In this document: positions 5,289 through 5,813 of the stretch, one piece after another
Layout of the letters: every line of letters begins with the position of its first letter
Numbering within the stretch: the stretch's first letter is position 1
The notes under the pieces: model-generated
What the model was told of the DNA's origin: nothing
The model's input: the letters and a program-made list of their open reading frames with translations, nothing else
Database searches by the model: none
Made by a program: the position numbers and the translations under genes
Assembly (NCBI GenBank): GCA_902795745.1
Contig: CADBMG010000110.1
Coordinates: forward strand, 1-5,813
DNA: 5,813 nt
Reading direction: 5' to 3'
DNA from: an uncultured Pseudomonadota bacterium
Lineage (GTDB): Bacteria > Pseudomonadota > Alphaproteobacteria > RF32 > CAG-239

Positions 5289-5813
5289 ATGTCTGATTTA
5301 ATTAGAATTTTGCAAATAATAAATACCGAAGGGGTTGGTCCGATTACATTTTATAAAGCCGTTGAAAAAGGAGGAAACATTATTAAAGCAGTTGATCTGA
5401 TTGCGGCTAAAAAGAAATTATGCAGCCAATCTCGCGCGGAAGATATAATAGCGCAGGCGCAGAAAATCGGAGCCCGAATAATTACCTATCAGGATGAAGA
5501 ATATCCTGATACCTTGAAGCAAATTCATGATGCACCGCCGATACTATATGCAATAGGCAACGTGGCGTTGTTGAAGCATCCGGCAACGGTAGCTATCGTC
5601 GGAGCACGCAATGCCTCTATCGCCGGCCGCAAAATGGCTTCACGCATTGCTTATGATTTGACTGAAAGCGACGTTTTAGTGATTTCCGGCATGGCTCGAG
5701 GCATAGATTGTGCGGCTCATAAAGGAGCATTATATGCTAAAAATCGTCGCGGACCAACCATAGCCGTACTTGGCACCGGTATTGATGAAATTTACCCGTC
5801 TGAGAATGCCGAT
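5289..5813 (+). CDS. dprA: DNA processing protein DprA, N-terminal part (cut by window edge)
   Basis: The first 175 codons are present in an open frame that runs off the right edge. DprA binds single-stranded DNA and loads RecA, protecting incoming DNA during natural transformation; it is also kept by many bacteria not known to be competent. An N-terminal helical region with INTEGVGPITFYK (11-23) resembles the SAM/helix-hairpin-helix-like domain. The Rossmann-like core follows, with VAIVGARNAS (101-110), VISGMARGIDCAAHKGAL (131-148) and TIAVLGTGIDEIYPSEN (157-173), all hallmark DprA segments. The ATG at 5289 is the only in-frame start between the plsY stop and the conserved region; it has no recognisable Shine-Dalgarno sequence, and two out-of-frame ATGs (5275, 5282) precede it. 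It sits 15 bp after plsY and is probably cotranscribed with it. Confidence 0.94.
   Translation, partial: MSDLIRILQIINTEGVGPITFYKAVEKGGNIIKAVDLIAAKKKLCSQSRAEDIIAQAQKIGARIITYQDEEYPDTLKQIHDAPPILYAIGNVALLKHPATVAIVGARNASIAGRKMASRIAYDLTESDVLVISGMARGIDCAAHKGALYAKNRRGPTIAVLGTGIDEIYPSENAD

Noticed and set aside
1..5813. A previously undescribed multi-gene system, mobile element, CRISPR array or RNA gene
   Set aside because: Every coding region is a well-known housekeeping family in tight operons; I saw no direct-repeat arrays, transposase, integrase, tRNA-like cloverleaf or unexplained gene.

Overview
The window is a conserved envelope-biogenesis and translation locus from an AT-rich (about 40% GC by eye) Gram-negative bacterium. 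The gene order, the RseP loop architecture and the plsY-dprA pairing point to Alphaproteobacteria. The AT-rich composition, compact spacing and a missing dxr would fit a host-associated or reduced-genome lineage, but I cannot name the taxon from sequence alone.

Two transcription units diverge from one intergenic region (4460-4631). The leftward unit, on the minus strand, runs pyrH, frr, uppS, cdsA, rseP, bamA; the last gene is cut by the window edge after its signal peptide and the first POTRA strand. The genes are separated by 7-17 bp or overlap by 14 bp, so this is very likely one operon with coupled translation. The rightward unit, on the plus strand, is plsY followed 15 bp later by dprA, which is cut by the right edge.

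Functionally, PyrH makes UDP for pyrimidine nucleotides and Frr recycles ribosomes. UppS makes the undecaprenyl carrier for peptidoglycan and other glycans. PlsY and CdsA act at two steps of one phospholipid pathway (glycerol-3-phosphate to lysophosphatidate, then phosphatidate to CDP-diacylglycerol). RseP is the intramembrane site-2 protease that handles envelope stress and signal peptide remnants, and BamA inserts outer-membrane proteins. DprA loads RecA on incoming single-stranded DNA.

All genes look intact within the window and are recognisable members of well-known families. I see no tRNA, rRNA, CRISPR array, mobile element or novel multi-gene system. The points worth a second look are organisational: no dxr between cdsA and rseP, no rpsB-tsf ahead of pyrH, and a short palindrome whose two arms each carry a -10-like hexamer in opposite directions between the two units. 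No gene-free stretch exceeds 300 bp; the longest is the 172-bp divergent intergenic region.
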